Below are positions 1 to 7,771 of a stretch of 64,000 nt of DNA, piece after piece (the stretch's first letter is position 1; each line of letters starts with the position of its first letter). The notes below the pieces were generated by a model that had not been told where the DNA came from, searched no databases, and worked only from the letters and a program-made list of their open reading frames with translations. The DNA lies in the NCBI GenBank assembly GCA_964633115.1, contig CAZWEO010000006.1, positions 16,079-80,078 on the forward strand. Direction: 5' to 3'. This stretch comes from B30-G6 sp964633115 (GTDB lineage Bacteria > Desulfobacterota > Desulfobacteria > Desulfobacterales > B30-G6). The position numbers were made by a program, and so were the translations under genes.

Positions 1-2
1 AT

Positions 3-143
3 GATGGCGACGAAACAGCTGCGACACTATTCGAACAGCATTTTTCTAATTTTTATCAACCTGATTTCAAGCCGATTATGGCTTATAACAGTCGTCACTT
101 CACACAGTCATTGGTTCAGCTGCATCCGGATTTATTTGAATAA
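3..143 (+). CDS. C-terminal end of a protein cut by the window edge
   Basis: Frame 3 is open from the first bases to a TAA at 141-143 and encodes about 46 residues rich in Phe, His and Asp, ending in HPDLFE. The composition looks coding, unlike the other two forward frames, and no start is visible, so this is the 3' end of a gene lying to the left. The family is not recognisable from so short a piece. A palindromic repeat begins about 30 bases downstream. Confidence 0.45.
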   Translation, partial: DGDETAATLFEQHFSNFYQPDFKPIMAYNSRHFTQSLVQLHPDLFE

Positions 144-175
144 AATTTTGAAGCACTCTCAGAATATATAGGCGT

Positions 176-306
176 TGTCTAAAGATCAGATTTTTGTTCA
201 AGATCAAGGCGGCTGATCGTTTCAATCCGCAGGAATACTTGTAGTATTTCGAGATGTTGAAACGTGAAGCCAACACCGATATTGAGCAAAAAGATTTCTT
301 AAGACA
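176..306. repeat. Palindromic MITE-like intergenic repeat
   Basis: The two ends form imperfect terminal inverted repeats. The left end reads TGTCTAAAGATCAGATTTTT and the reverse complement of the right end reads TGTCTTAAGAAATCTTTTTG, with similarity continuing for about 35 bases on each side. The centre contains a second inverted repeat around AATACTTGTAGTATT. The whole 131-bp unit could fold into one long hairpin. The element at 56003-56127 has the same architecture, including the central RTACTTnTWGTAY palindrome. No transposase is encoded, so this fits a non-autonomous repeat that sits in the gap downstream of the convergent gene at 311-1144. Confidence 0.6.
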
Positions 307-310
307 AAGC

Positions 311-1144
311 CTATTGGCAGGAGTACCGAAAGGAATCATCCAAGTCGAGTGGCAACACCAGCGTGCTGAATTGCCGATTCAGTGCGTCAGTACACAGCGT
401 TGTCCGAGCCGATGGATTGGTAACATACTCATTATCATATTCAGCACTGAGTACCGGTTTGCCGGCATCGATAAAGGCTGCCAGCAAATCGCACTCATCA
501 TAAGCAAAACATTCTTCGTTGACCCCAAAATCATAGTAGTCAATCAGATCTTCAACTTGATCGAGATCGTTTTTCAAGCCGACTGCCAAGTCGCGTTCAT
601 GGGCCAGATTGGCAATTCGCCGATTGTATGCCAGCTGGTCTGCCGCTGTGAGATCGAACCCAGAATTATTAACATATCCGTCCATGTTGTCAGGTTCTAC
701 CCCGTCGCAATTTTTTTGAACAGCCAAGTCCATACGATCTTGCATGATCGCCAGGATAGATTCGGAACGGATATCCAGCCAGCGTTCGTTTGGCCAACCA
801 CTCAGCGTATTACCCAGATCGTCGGAATCAAACGCATTGGCATCCGTTCGCCAGTCTTCGAAGGAGCCAGCCGAAAAATAGCAGATCACAATCCGGCCAT
901 CGGCTTGAAGCTGCTGGATTAGGGCTGCAGATGTATCGAAAAGATCGACATCATAGGCTGTGTTAATAGTGCCGATCAACTGCCATTGCCATGTGGTCGA
1001 AACAGAAGGACGGTACCAGTTGCCAGTCGTAATGGGTGCAATGTCCGCATCGGCGTCATCGTCGTCTCCATTACCTGAAGAGCCGCCATTGAAACAGCCA
1101 CCCATTAATAATAGTACCAGAATACTCAACAGGCAGATTCGCAT
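311..1144 (-). CDS. GH114-like endo-alpha-1,4-polygalactosaminidase family lipoprotein
   Basis: This 277-residue protein starts with a signal peptide ending in a lipobox (LLLMGGC, Cys about 17), followed by a Gly/Ser/Asp-rich linker, so it is probably an exported lipoprotein. From about residue 38 it resembles the GH114/TM1410-like TIM-barrel family: a WQWQL motif near the start, VICYFSAGSFEDWR, a CDGVEPDNMDGY strand with the likely acidic active site, and GLKND further on. Family members cleave galactosamine-containing exopolysaccharide, but the substrate here is an inference. It is monocistronic on the minus strand and has no enzyme partner nearby. Confidence 0.75.
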   Translation of the reverse strand: MRICLLSILVLLLMGGCFNGGSSGNGDDDDADADIAPITTGNWYRPSVSTTWQWQLIGTINTAYDVDLFDTSAALIQQLQADGRIVICYFSAGSFEDWRTDANAFDSDDLGNTLSGWPNERWLDIRSESILAIMQDRMDLAVQKNCDGVEPDNMDGYVNNSGFDLTAADQLAYNRRIANLAHERDLAVGLKNDLDQVEDLIDYYDFGVNEECFAYDECDLLAAFIDAGKPVLSAEYDNEYVTNPSARTTLCTDALNRQFSTLVLPLDLDDSFRYSCQ

Positions 1145-1255
1145 GAGCCCTCACGCCTAAACACTATTAGGTGGCCTCTCATTATTCTTGTGGTCCTAAA
1201 TTTGTTCTGTTTCGTGTTAGAAATTGTTCATACTAGTTTGATTTTTAGACAACTG

Positions 1256-1555
1256 CTATGGTCTCGGACGACCTAGTCTTAGATAATCGCTTTTAATCGA
1301 CCGCAGATATTGCCAGTGGGTCTTACGTTTGGGTCGTATTTTGATATCGACGATGCAATCTTCGCATAAGGATTTGCCGCAATACATGTGGACGCCACCG
1401 GCTTCTAATTCTGAGTTGCAGGAATCGCAGCAAATCAAGGGAGCCTGACTGATTTTAGTTTTGAATTTTAAATTTGAATTCCCCGCTGCTTGGCAGCGGC
1501 CGCAGTAAACAGCTGTAGATGAATTCAAATTCGGAGCGACGCAGTCGCGTTTCAT
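1256..1555 (-). CDS. Small cysteine-rich putative zinc-binding protein
   Basis: The frame encodes 99 residues with three CxxC-type pairs: CGRC near residue 18, CDSC near 43 and CEDC near 64, plus a single CGK. This suggests a treble-clef or zinc-ribbon fold. The tail is basic (RPKRKTHW). The family is not recognised. The first 12 codons coincide with a dispersed palindromic repeat (a hairpin at 1554-1576, then a GCGAC-TGC-GTCGC hairpin), so the annotated start may be supplied by repeat DNA. An internal start is possible but there is no convincing Shine-Dalgarno sequence for either. The STAS-like gene lies 25 bases upstream. Confidence 0.45.
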   Translation of the reverse strand: MKRDCVAPNLNSSTAVYCGRCQAAGNSNLKFKTKISQAPLICCDSCNSELEAGGVHMYCGKSLCEDCIVDIKIRPKRKTHWQYLRSIKSDYLRLGRPRP

Positions 1556-1576
1556 AAAATCGTTCTACGATTTTAT
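1554..1576. repeat. 23-bp hairpin repeat, copy 1
   Basis: The sequence is ATAAAATCG-TTCTA-CGATTTTAT: 9-bp perfect arms, with the outer loop bases T and A able to extend the stem to 10 bp around a 3-nt loop. It overlaps the start codon of the cysteine-rich gene on the minus strand. The same arms recur at 26245, 51179 and 56288 with different loops. Confidence 0.8.
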
Positions 1577-1580
1577 TCGG

Positions 1581-1982
1581 CTATTCGGCATGATCGTATG
1601 ATAATCCCAGCCAGATCATGGCTTCCCCAAGAGACCGGAAAACCCCAACCGCGATGGATAGACCTTCCAACTGAACGAACAATTCGTACTTTTTACTGAC
1701 ATTGTATTCGAATTCTCCCCGGGCTACGATAGCGGTTTTCCCGCCAACCCGTTTTTCAGCATGCTGGGATAAATAGGTGACAATTCGCTTGAGGTCTTCA
1801 TCCATGACTGTTTGGTCAGGGATAATTTCTCGCAGGTCCCAAACGATATTCAGTGTGGGTGGATGACCCGGATCCTCATAGATAGGTTGTAGAGATGAGA
1901 GTAATTCATCGACATCTAGCTCGCCTTCCAGAATAAAGGTGGTCAGATTATTGTGTCTATCTATATTTGATGAAATCGGCAT
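1581..1982 (-). CDS. STAS/SpoIIAA-like small protein
   Basis: The protein has 133 residues with no signal peptide or membrane segment. It opens with a strand pattern (SNIDRHNNLTTFILEGELDVDEL), followed by an NIVWDLRE strand and a GKTAIVARGEFEYNVSKKYE segment that resembles SpoIIAA-like or STAS-fold proteins, which often act as small regulatory or anti-anti-sigma-like proteins. No conserved phosphorylatable serine could be placed with confidence. It sits immediately downstream of a 50-residue ribbon-helix-helix protein on the same strand (22-bp gap), so the two are probably co-transcribed. The function is unknown. Confidence 0.55.
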   Translation of the reverse strand: MPISSNIDRHNNLTTFILEGELDVDELLSSLQPIYEDPGHPPTLNIVWDLREIIPDQTVMDEDLKRIVTYLSQHAEKRVGGKTAIVARGEFEYNVSKKYELFVQLEGLSIAVGVFRSLGEAMIWLGLSYDHAE

Positions 1983-2004
1983 GGATTAAGATTGTGCAAT
2001 GCGG

Positions 2005-2157
2005 CTATTCTGGGTCCTGTCCATGTTTCTCGACCAAATCCTGAATCGCTTCTTCGGTTAGATCGGAAATCGATCTTTCTGTATCAACACTAAGATGTTT
2101 CAACTTCTTTAATAGTTCGTTATTGATTCGGGTTGCAAACATTTTTTTGGAATACAT
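2005..2157 (-). CDS. Small ribbon-helix-helix (CopG/Arc-like) protein
   Basis: A 50-codon frame starts at ATG 2157 and stops with TAG at 2005. It begins with Lys-rich residues and an FATRINNELLKKLK strand-helix segment, then DTERSISDLTEEAIQDLVEK, which matches the strand-helix-helix layout of CopG/Arc-type RHH DNA-binding proteins and antitoxins. No toxin partner is recognisable: the gene downstream is the STAS-like protein. The region upstream (2158-2269) is almost pure A/T and presumably carries its promoter and operator. Confidence 0.65.
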   Translation of the reverse strand: MYSKKMFATRINNELLKKLKHLSVDTERSISDLTEEAIQDLVEKHGQDPE

Positions 2158-2269
2158 AATGATTTTATATCAAAAAATTAAATTGATTGCAAATAATTAA
2201 TATATTATTTTAATTTGTTTACATGATTGCATTTTTATTAATTTGAATAATAACAAAATTAAATTGAAT

Positions 2270-3055
2270 TTATAGCTGGTAAAAAATAGGTTTACGTTTA
2301 TCTTTAAATGCCTGCAAACCTTCGCGTCCGTCTGGATGATCCGCGGCTGCGGATAGTCCCTCACGTTCCAGTTCCAACTGGGTTTCAAGTGAATGAACAT
2401 ATGAATCGTTAAGCAGATTTTTAGACAAACCATAGGCGTGCAATGAATTTTGAACCAGTCGATCTAACATATTTGTTGCTGCCGCCACTGATTTCCCATC
2501 GCCGACAACCTCGCTAGCCAATCCCCAATCATAGGCTTGGTCTGCCGATATGGGATTGTCAAACGCTGCAATTTCCAAAGCTCGTGTGTATCCCACCAGC
2601 CTCGGCAATGTAAAGGTACCGCCGCCGTCAATACAAAGTCCATTGGATGTATAAGCTTGCTGCATCACGGCGGATTCCTCCATGACACGAAAGTCGCAGG
2701 CCAATGCTAACGAGAAACCACCTCCTGCGGCAATGCCGTTTATGGCCGCCACTACGGGCTTTTTCATCCGTCGAATCTCTAATATTGCTGCGTGGAAATG
2801 GGATGCCAAGGTGTGAAAAGCGGCACCGGGATTTTTTGCAAAACCAGTTGCCCACTTCAAATCGCCGCCGGCACAAAACGCCTGTCCCGAGCCGGTAATG
2901 ATAAGACCCCTTATATCATCATCGGCCGCCAGGGAAATTAAATGCGAGGCCAGGCTGGCGATCATCTCCAGATTGAATGCATTATAAGCTTTGGGTCGGT
3001 TCAATATCACATGAACAATGGTACCGGCTTTCTTCACATCAATAAATTCACTCAT
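2270..3055 (-). CDS. Enoyl-CoA hydratase/isomerase family protein
   Basis: This 261-residue crotonase-fold protein has normal family length. The family landmarks are present: NRPKAYNAFN near the N-terminus, the first oxyanion-hole segment SGQAFCAGGDLKW at about residue 57-70, and the second, INGIAAGGGFSLALACDFRV, at about 105-125. It probably hydrates or isomerises an acyl-CoA in beta-oxidation or a related pathway. The exact substrate cannot be inferred, because no other fatty-acid or aromatic-degradation gene lies next to it. The start is supported by an upstream minus-strand GAGGATCT that serves as a ribosome-binding site. It appears monocistronic. Confidence 0.85.
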   Translation of the reverse strand: MSEFIDVKKAGTIVHVILNRPKAYNAFNLEMIASLASHLISLAADDDIRGLIITGSGQAFCAGGDLKWATGFAKNPGAAFHTLASHFHAAILEIRRMKKPVVAAINGIAAGGGFSLALACDFRVMEESAVMQQAYTSNGLCIDGGGTFTLPRLVGYTRALEIAAFDNPISADQAYDWGLASEVVGDGKSVAAATNMLDRLVQNSLHAYGLSKNLLNDSYVHSLETQLELEREGLSAAADHPDGREGLQAFKDKRKPIFYQL

Positions 3056-3392
3056 TGCTAGATCCTCTTGGCTTCAATGTTTTGGAGCAAATATTTTACG
3101 CAGTTCTTACGCCTTAGCCGCATCAAGTAAAAAATCGCTTGAATCGGGGGAAAGGCTTAGTTTATGGAAATAAGCAAGCTATCGCCACTGGGCGGTCCAC
3201 AGACTAACTTTCTTAGCACGTATGCTGGAAAGTCATCAATAATTGATGTCAAGATAGATGAATTACTGGCCCGATCTGATTGGTTAGATGGTCTTATAGG
3301 ATATCTGCTTGACCTCATTAGCGATATTTGTCATTCTGATAATGTATCACATTTCATTCAATATTCAGGTATTAACTGTGAAAGGAGGTACC
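3056..3392. other. Intergenic region between divergent genes
   Basis: This 337-bp gap separates the minus-strand enoyl-CoA hydratase from the plus-strand CBS protein and must hold both promoters. A possible reading frame starting at 3164 has no ribosome-binding site and no recognisable protein signature. No conserved operator was found. The only clear signal is the AAAGGAGGT Shine-Dalgarno at 3381-3389. Confidence 0.5.
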
Positions 3393-3857
3393 ATGTTTCG
3401 TGTCAAAGATATCATGACAACCGAACTGATTACGGTTTCTCCTGAGACGGAAATTCTGCAGGCAGCCAAAGTTCTATTAGGGAATCACATCAATGGAGTT
3501 CCGGTTGTAGATGAAGCCGGCAAGCTGGTGGGGATATTGTGCCAAAGCGATTTGATCGCCCAGCAAAAGCGCCTGCCCATCCCCTCGGTGTTTACATTTT
3601 TGGATGGATTGTTCACCACGTCATCCGCGAAACAACTTGAAAAGCAGGTTCAAAAAATCGCCGCCATTACGGTTGCGCAGGCCATGACCCCCGATCCAGT
3701 TTTTATAGAGCCTGAAATGAGTATTGAAGTCGCTGCCGGTCTGATGGTAGATAATGGTTTTCATACGCTGCCGGTGTTGGAGGGTGGGAATCTGGTGGGG
3801 ATCGTCGGCAAGGAAGATATCCTCAATACCCTGCTGACCAAAAACAATTCGCATTGA
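3393..3857 (+). CDS. CBS-domain pair protein
   Basis: The protein has 154 residues with two tandem CBS domains: residues 6-60 (VKDIMTTELITVSPETEILQA, then NGVPVVDEAGKLVGIL) and residues 95-150 (VAQAMTPDPVFIEPEMSIEVA, then HTLPVLEGGNLVGIVGKEDIL). Such Bateman modules bind adenine nucleotides and sense energy charge. No fused effector domain is present, so it probably regulates a partner. The start at 3393 is chosen because a perfect AAAGGAGGT lies four bases upstream; the longer open frame to the left has no such site. Confidence 0.9.
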   Translation: MFRVKDIMTTELITVSPETEILQAAKVLLGNHINGVPVVDEAGKLVGILCQSDLIAQQKRLPIPSVFTFLDGLFTTSSAKQLEKQVQKIAAITVAQAMTPDPVFIEPEMSIEVAAGLMVDNGFHTLPVLEGGNLVGIVGKEDILNTLLTKNNSH

Positions 3858-3916
3858 TATATTCACTGTGATTTGCTTTTGCTAAGACCTGGAATTTGCG
3901 CACGACGGAGGGGAAT

Positions 3917-4387
3917 ATGAGTATCGACGAATACTCACTATCTTTTGACGGTGGTTTACTCTCGCGAGGTTTCTGGCTGCAGGTCTGGGCAATTGGGTAT
4001 AATGGCCAACAATATATTTATCTAGACCATACCGGTGATAATACTTGGGCCAACGCACCCTCCCCCTTAATTGGACTAAGTCAACATTTAGATTCGAGCA
4101 AGCATGCTCCTGATAATTCCCTGTCAACGCGCCTTCGTAAGATAGACATTGACCCCCAGGCATGTCATTTTCGAATGCTGGCATTGGGACCCCTTTTTGA
4201 AGAACAGCTAACCTTCCACAAGCACGAACCACTTCGTAATCAGATAAGCACACTTGAATATGAGGTTGCGGCCTATCTCAAATGGCAAGGTTTTCAAGTT
4301 ATCGGTAACTGCCAGAAGGGGGGCTCAGTAACCCAATCTCTTCTTGATGAAGCAAAATCAAAAGTAAACAAGTTCCTAAAAATTTGA
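3917..4387 (+). CDS. Hypothetical protein
   Basis: The protein has 156 residues, taking ATG 3917 as start because a GGAGGGGAA ribosome-binding site precedes it. It is soluble, with no signal peptide or transmembrane segment. The N-terminal half is Gly/Trp/Tyr-rich (FDGGLLSRGFWLQVWAI, GYNGQQYIYLDHTGDN), suggesting beta structure, and the C-terminus is helical. The family is not recognised. The gap after the CBS gene is short (59 bp), so the two might share a transcript, but nothing else ties their functions. Confidence 0.6.
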   Translation: MSIDEYSLSFDGGLLSRGFWLQVWAIGYNGQQYIYLDHTGDNTWANAPSPLIGLSQHLDSSKHAPDNSLSTRLRKIDIDPQACHFRMLALGPLFEEQLTFHKHEPLRNQISTLEYEVAAYLKWQGFQVIGNCQKGGSVTQSLLDEAKSKVNKFLKI

Positions 4388-4431
4388 AAATAGGCTAAAA
4401 TCAATTGTGCTTCAATTCTTTGTTCTGGTTC

Positions 4432-6687
4432 TCAAGCTGCCTCGTTAGCAACCACGACCTGATCTAATAAGTTTCGAACGACACGGGCCATGTCGGCCAG
4501 AACAACCGGTTTCATTAAAAAACCTTTGATTCCCATTTCTTGGGCACCATCGGCCGTAATCTGATTACTGAAACCGGTGCATAGTATGACGGGTACGTTT
4601 TTACGAATTGTATTAATTTCTTGAGCAAGCTTATCACCAGTCATTTGAGGCATGGTCATATCCGTAATCACCATATCAAATCTATCCGGTCGCGCGCGAA
4701 ACAGGTCCAACGCCTCCAAGCTGTTGGTCCGAGTTTCTACCTTGTAGCCTAACCTTAGCAACATTTGTTCGCCGATATCAACGATGGCGGGTTCATCATC
4801 CACCAATAGAATCTGTTCTCGGCCTCTAGCTAATATGGGTCGAGAAATTGGCTCGCTTTTCTCTGGACCATGCCCAATGGTCGGCAAAAGAACTTCAAAG
4901 ACTGAACCATGTCCCAATTCACTGACGGCGTGAATGGTGCCACCATGGCTTTTAACAATACCATGATCGACAGCCAGACCCAGCCCAGTGCCCTCGCCGC
5001 GTTCTTTGGTCGAGAAAAAAGGATCGAACACGTTTTCTAGAATGTTGGGGGTGATACCTTGCCCGCTATCACGAACACTCAGTTTAATGTAAGCACCTGG
5101 CTCTAAATCTTGAAAATTGTTTTCAAGCCTTTGCCCAATTTCCATATCTGTAATGTTTACTTCGAGTACCCCACCGCTCTCCTGCATGGCATGTCCGGCA
5201 TTGGCACACAAATTCATTAAGATTTGGTGAATCTGTGTTGAATCGCCCATCACCAACGAGTCACTCAAGATATTTTGCCTTATTTCTATGGTTGTCGGCA
5301 AGGATGCGCGTAAAAGCCCAAGCGCCTCGTTGACAATGATGTTCACAGAGACCGGTTTAAATTTCTGTTCTGTTTGTCGGCTGAAGGTTAGAATCTGCTT
5401 AACCAAATCTTTAGCCCGATTACCGGCCTTTAGGATGTCTTTTAGATATTTAGCCGTACGTTTATCTACCTTGGCACTCATCTGAATCAATTCGGTATAC
5501 CCGATAATGGCCGAAAGAATATTATTGAAGTCATGGGCGATGCCGCCAGCCATAGTTCCGATGGCTTCCATTTTGTGGGTTTGACGGAGTTGTTTTTCGA
5601 GCTGCCTTTTCTCTTTTTCAGCTTGCTTTCGAATAGAGATATCTCTGCCGACACCTAAAATTTCGATGGCCGTGCCTTGGGCATCACGAATGAAGCTTAA
5701 TTTGGTTTCACTCCACCGGGAAGTGCCATCTTTACAATAGGATTCTAGTTCGATGACTTGTGATCTATACGGATCCACATGATCATCGCTCTCTTTTTCT
5801 AATTCTTCCTTTAATATCCGAACAGCGCTGGAAAACGATTCAGGGGCCAGTCGATCGGCAGCCTTCTGTGATAAGAACTCTTCAATGGAGTAACCCAGGG
5901 CTCTGACAACCGATGGACTGACAAACTTCATGTTAAGATCTAGATCAGATATCCAGATCAGATCGGTAGCATTTTCGGCCAGCAGCCGGTATCTGGCTTC
6001 ACTCTTTTTTAAGGCTGCTTTGGAACGGGTATTCTCAGCAATTTTTTCTTGGAGGTCGCTATTTGTCCTTTGCAATTCCAGTGTTCGATTATGCAATGTC
6101 CTGCTTGAATCCATCAGGTAATTAATAAGCCGCCCCAATGACATGATCAACATGGTCGAGAACAGTGCAAATGCCAAGATTTTTGAAATCCATGAGGAAA
6201 AAGAGGTTGCGACTAGGTTCATGTCAAGATTGAATGAAATCCATCCGAGATTTACAGCGAGTGCGACTCCTATCAAAATCATAAAGCAGATGACGATGAT
6301 GCCAATGCCATATCGTACCCCTCGAAACATGGTTGCAAAAATAACGGCAAAAACCATAAACATGATGCCACTCCCCACCAAGCCCATATTGACTGTGGCT
6401 ACACAGCCAATTAATAGCGCAAAGATGACCAGAACCATAGACTTGATCGCATAAGAGATTTTTTGACGGCAAACGGTGGTAATCAAGATAAAGCCGTAAA
6501 CCAATATATGTATGTACATGACAGGCTGCCAACCTATTGCCACAACCCGAAAGAGAGAGGAGCCTAATGGGATAACTGAAAATGTGCAAATAGCGACCAA
6601 CAGTACATTCAATATATTTTCACGCACTGTATCGATGCATGGCTCTGTTACTTTTGTACAATCCATAGCGTCATATCTATGCATCAT
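4432..6687 (-). CDS. Membrane-bound PAS hybrid histidine kinase
   Basis: The protein has 751 residues. Residues 25-190 hold about six hydrophobic segments, a membrane sensor region. They are followed by a coiled coil (200-230), a PAS/PAC domain (about 230-355), a HisKA dimerisation domain with phospho-accepting His385 in GGIAHDFNN, an HATPase domain (about 430-610, with N-box NAGHAM and G-boxes DSGQGI and GTGLGL) and a C-terminal receiver domain (about 625-740, phospho-acceptor in VITDMTMP, conserved Lys in LMKP). The DNA-binding partner is not adjacent. The catalytic and receiver part is very like that of the kinase at 11575-15141, suggesting duplication. Confidence 0.93.
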   Translation of the reverse strand: MMHRYDAMDCTKVTEPCIDTVRENILNVLLVAICTFSVIPLGSSLFRVVAIGWQPVMYIHILVYGFILITTVCRQKISYAIKSMVLVIFALLIGCVATVNMGLVGSGIMFMVFAVIFATMFRGVRYGIGIIVICFMILIGVALAVNLGWISFNLDMNLVATSFSSWISKILAFALFSTMLIMSLGRLINYLMDSSRTLHNRTLELQRTNSDLQEKIAENTRSKAALKKSEARYRLLAENATDLIWISDLDLNMKFVSPSVVRALGYSIEEFLSQKAADRLAPESFSSAVRILKEELEKESDDHVDPYRSQVIELESYCKDGTSRWSETKLSFIRDAQGTAIEILGVGRDISIRKQAEKEKRQLEKQLRQTHKMEAIGTMAGGIAHDFNNILSAIIGYTELIQMSAKVDKRTAKYLKDILKAGNRAKDLVKQILTFSRQTEQKFKPVSVNIIVNEALGLLRASLPTTIEIRQNILSDSLVMGDSTQIHQILMNLCANAGHAMQESGGVLEVNITDMEIGQRLENNFQDLEPGAYIKLSVRDSGQGITPNILENVFDPFFSTKERGEGTGLGLAVDHGIVKSHGGTIHAVSELGHGSVFEVLLPTIGHGPEKSEPISRPILARGREQILLVDDEPAIVDIGEQMLLRLGYKVETRTNSLEALDLFRARPDRFDMVITDMTMPQMTGDKLAQEINTIRKNVPVILCTGFSNQITADGAQEMGIKGFLMKPVVLADMARVVRNLLDQVVVANEAA

Positions 6688-6728
6688 GCCTTCCTTTAGG
6701 TCCTAAGCGATTCGCAGTTCTGTATCTG

Positions 6729-6986
6729 CTATTCTTCATGTTGATATGCTTTTTCAAAATTGTGTATCTTACCCCTAAACATGGGATAATATTTGTGCAT
6801 GCAATCGCTGCAGATCGTATGCGTGAGGCTCACACTCGAATGGTTTTGCATATACTGATCCAAGAAAATCCAGCTGCCATTTTCGTTGCGGATTTTATGG
6901 CAGGCCGTACACACTGGTATTAGGCCTTTCAGGACATCTTGCTCTGCAGTAATTATTTTCAGCAAGCGCTTAAGATATGACTTCAC
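6729..6986 (-). CDS. Stand-alone PAS-kinase-associated CxxC module
   Basis: This 85-residue protein is almost entirely one module: GLIPVCTACHKIRNENGSW (CxxC), then DQYMQNHSS and ICSDCMHKYYP (second CxxC). The same module ends many PAS-domain regulators, and it closes the neighbouring protein at 6970-7761. It probably binds a metal or reacts with thiols, which is an inference from the paired CxxC motifs. Its start overlaps the end of that neighbour by 17 bp, so the two are translationally coupled. Lacking a PAS domain, it looks like the surviving C-terminus of a duplicated gene. Confidence 0.6.
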   Translation of the reverse strand: MKSYLKRLLKIITAEQDVLKGLIPVCTACHKIRNENGSWIFLDQYMQNHSSVSLTHTICSDCMHKYYPMFRGKIHNFEKAYQHEE

Positions 6987-7761
6987 TCATGACTCCGTTA
7001 GGGTTGGCCTCCAAATTAGTTGGGCCATATAAAACATGCTGACAGTCCCCGCAGACGGTGTCGGTGAGCTCAGCATCGGTTTTAGATTTCACATATGCAT
7101 CCAACGGCCACCAGACTCCGTTCTCATCCCGGATTCTTTTACAACCGCTGCAAATGGGCAAAAGACCCCTTAAAGTTATGACCCCTTTGAGTAGTTCTTC
7201 TTTCTCCGTTAGAGCCTCTCTGAGCTTACGCAGTAATTGGGTTTGCTCCTGCTCCCTGTGTTTGCGCGGGGTTATATCGCTGCTAACACCGACAATTTTC
7301 AAAGGCTTTCCGGATTCCTTAATAAAGCGGGCCTTCACTTCCGCCCAGTAGGTGCCCCCATTTTTATGAAAAAATTCGAGATCCAGTTTTCGAATGATTT
7401 TTTCACCCTTTTTGAATTTAGGAAGCTCTTCTGCTAAAATGGCAGCTACCTTATGGAATGAATCGGCTGTCATCCTTTCCTGAATGTTAAATTTTCGATA
7501 TTCATCCACGCTATAGCCACTTAATTGCTGTATCGAAGATGTAATATAATCGAACTTCAGCGTATCTACGTCCACAGACCAAATCGCATCAATCAAATTA
7601 TCTTCTATGAGGCGATGCTTTTCTTCCAACTTTTTTATTTTTCGCTTTATTCTGAGTGACATTATCTTTCGCCCTATAAATTCGTATTTGCGTAAAAGTC
7701 TATAACGTGTCATCTGCAACGGACTTACTATCGATTGCTTGAATTTGCTTTGTCGGTTCAA
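6970..7761 (-). CDS. PAS domain protein with C-terminal CxxC module
   Basis: The protein has 263 residues. A basic N-terminus and a coiled coil (about 30-50) lead into one PAS/PAC domain (about 48-165, with WSVDVDTLKFDYITSSIQQL and YWAEVKARFIKESGKP), a short helix, and then the module LLPICSGCKRIRDENGVWW... TVCGDCQH at about 205-245. No kinase, GGDEF or output domain is present, so it is a sensor half without a catalytic part. It lies between a chemoreceptor (10-bp gap) and the CxxC orphan, all on the minus strand. Confidence 0.8.
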   Translation of the reverse strand: MNRQSKFKQSIVSPLQMTRYRLLRKYEFIGRKIMSLRIKRKIKKLEEKHRLIEDNLIDAIWSVDVDTLKFDYITSSIQQLSGYSVDEYRKFNIQERMTADSFHKVAAILAEELPKFKKGEKIIRKLDLEFFHKNGGTYWAEVKARFIKESGKPLKIVGVSSDITPRKHREQEQTQLLRKLREALTEKEELLKGVITLRGLLPICSGCKRIRDENGVWWPLDAYVKSKTDAELTDTVCGDCQHVLYGPTNLEANPNGVMSEVIS

Positions 7762-7771
7762 TCATTGATGT

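Noticed and set aside
254..922. 222-codon plus-strand frame opposite the GH114-like gene
   Set aside because: It is the antisense shadow of a gene with clear family motifs, signal peptide and lipobox.
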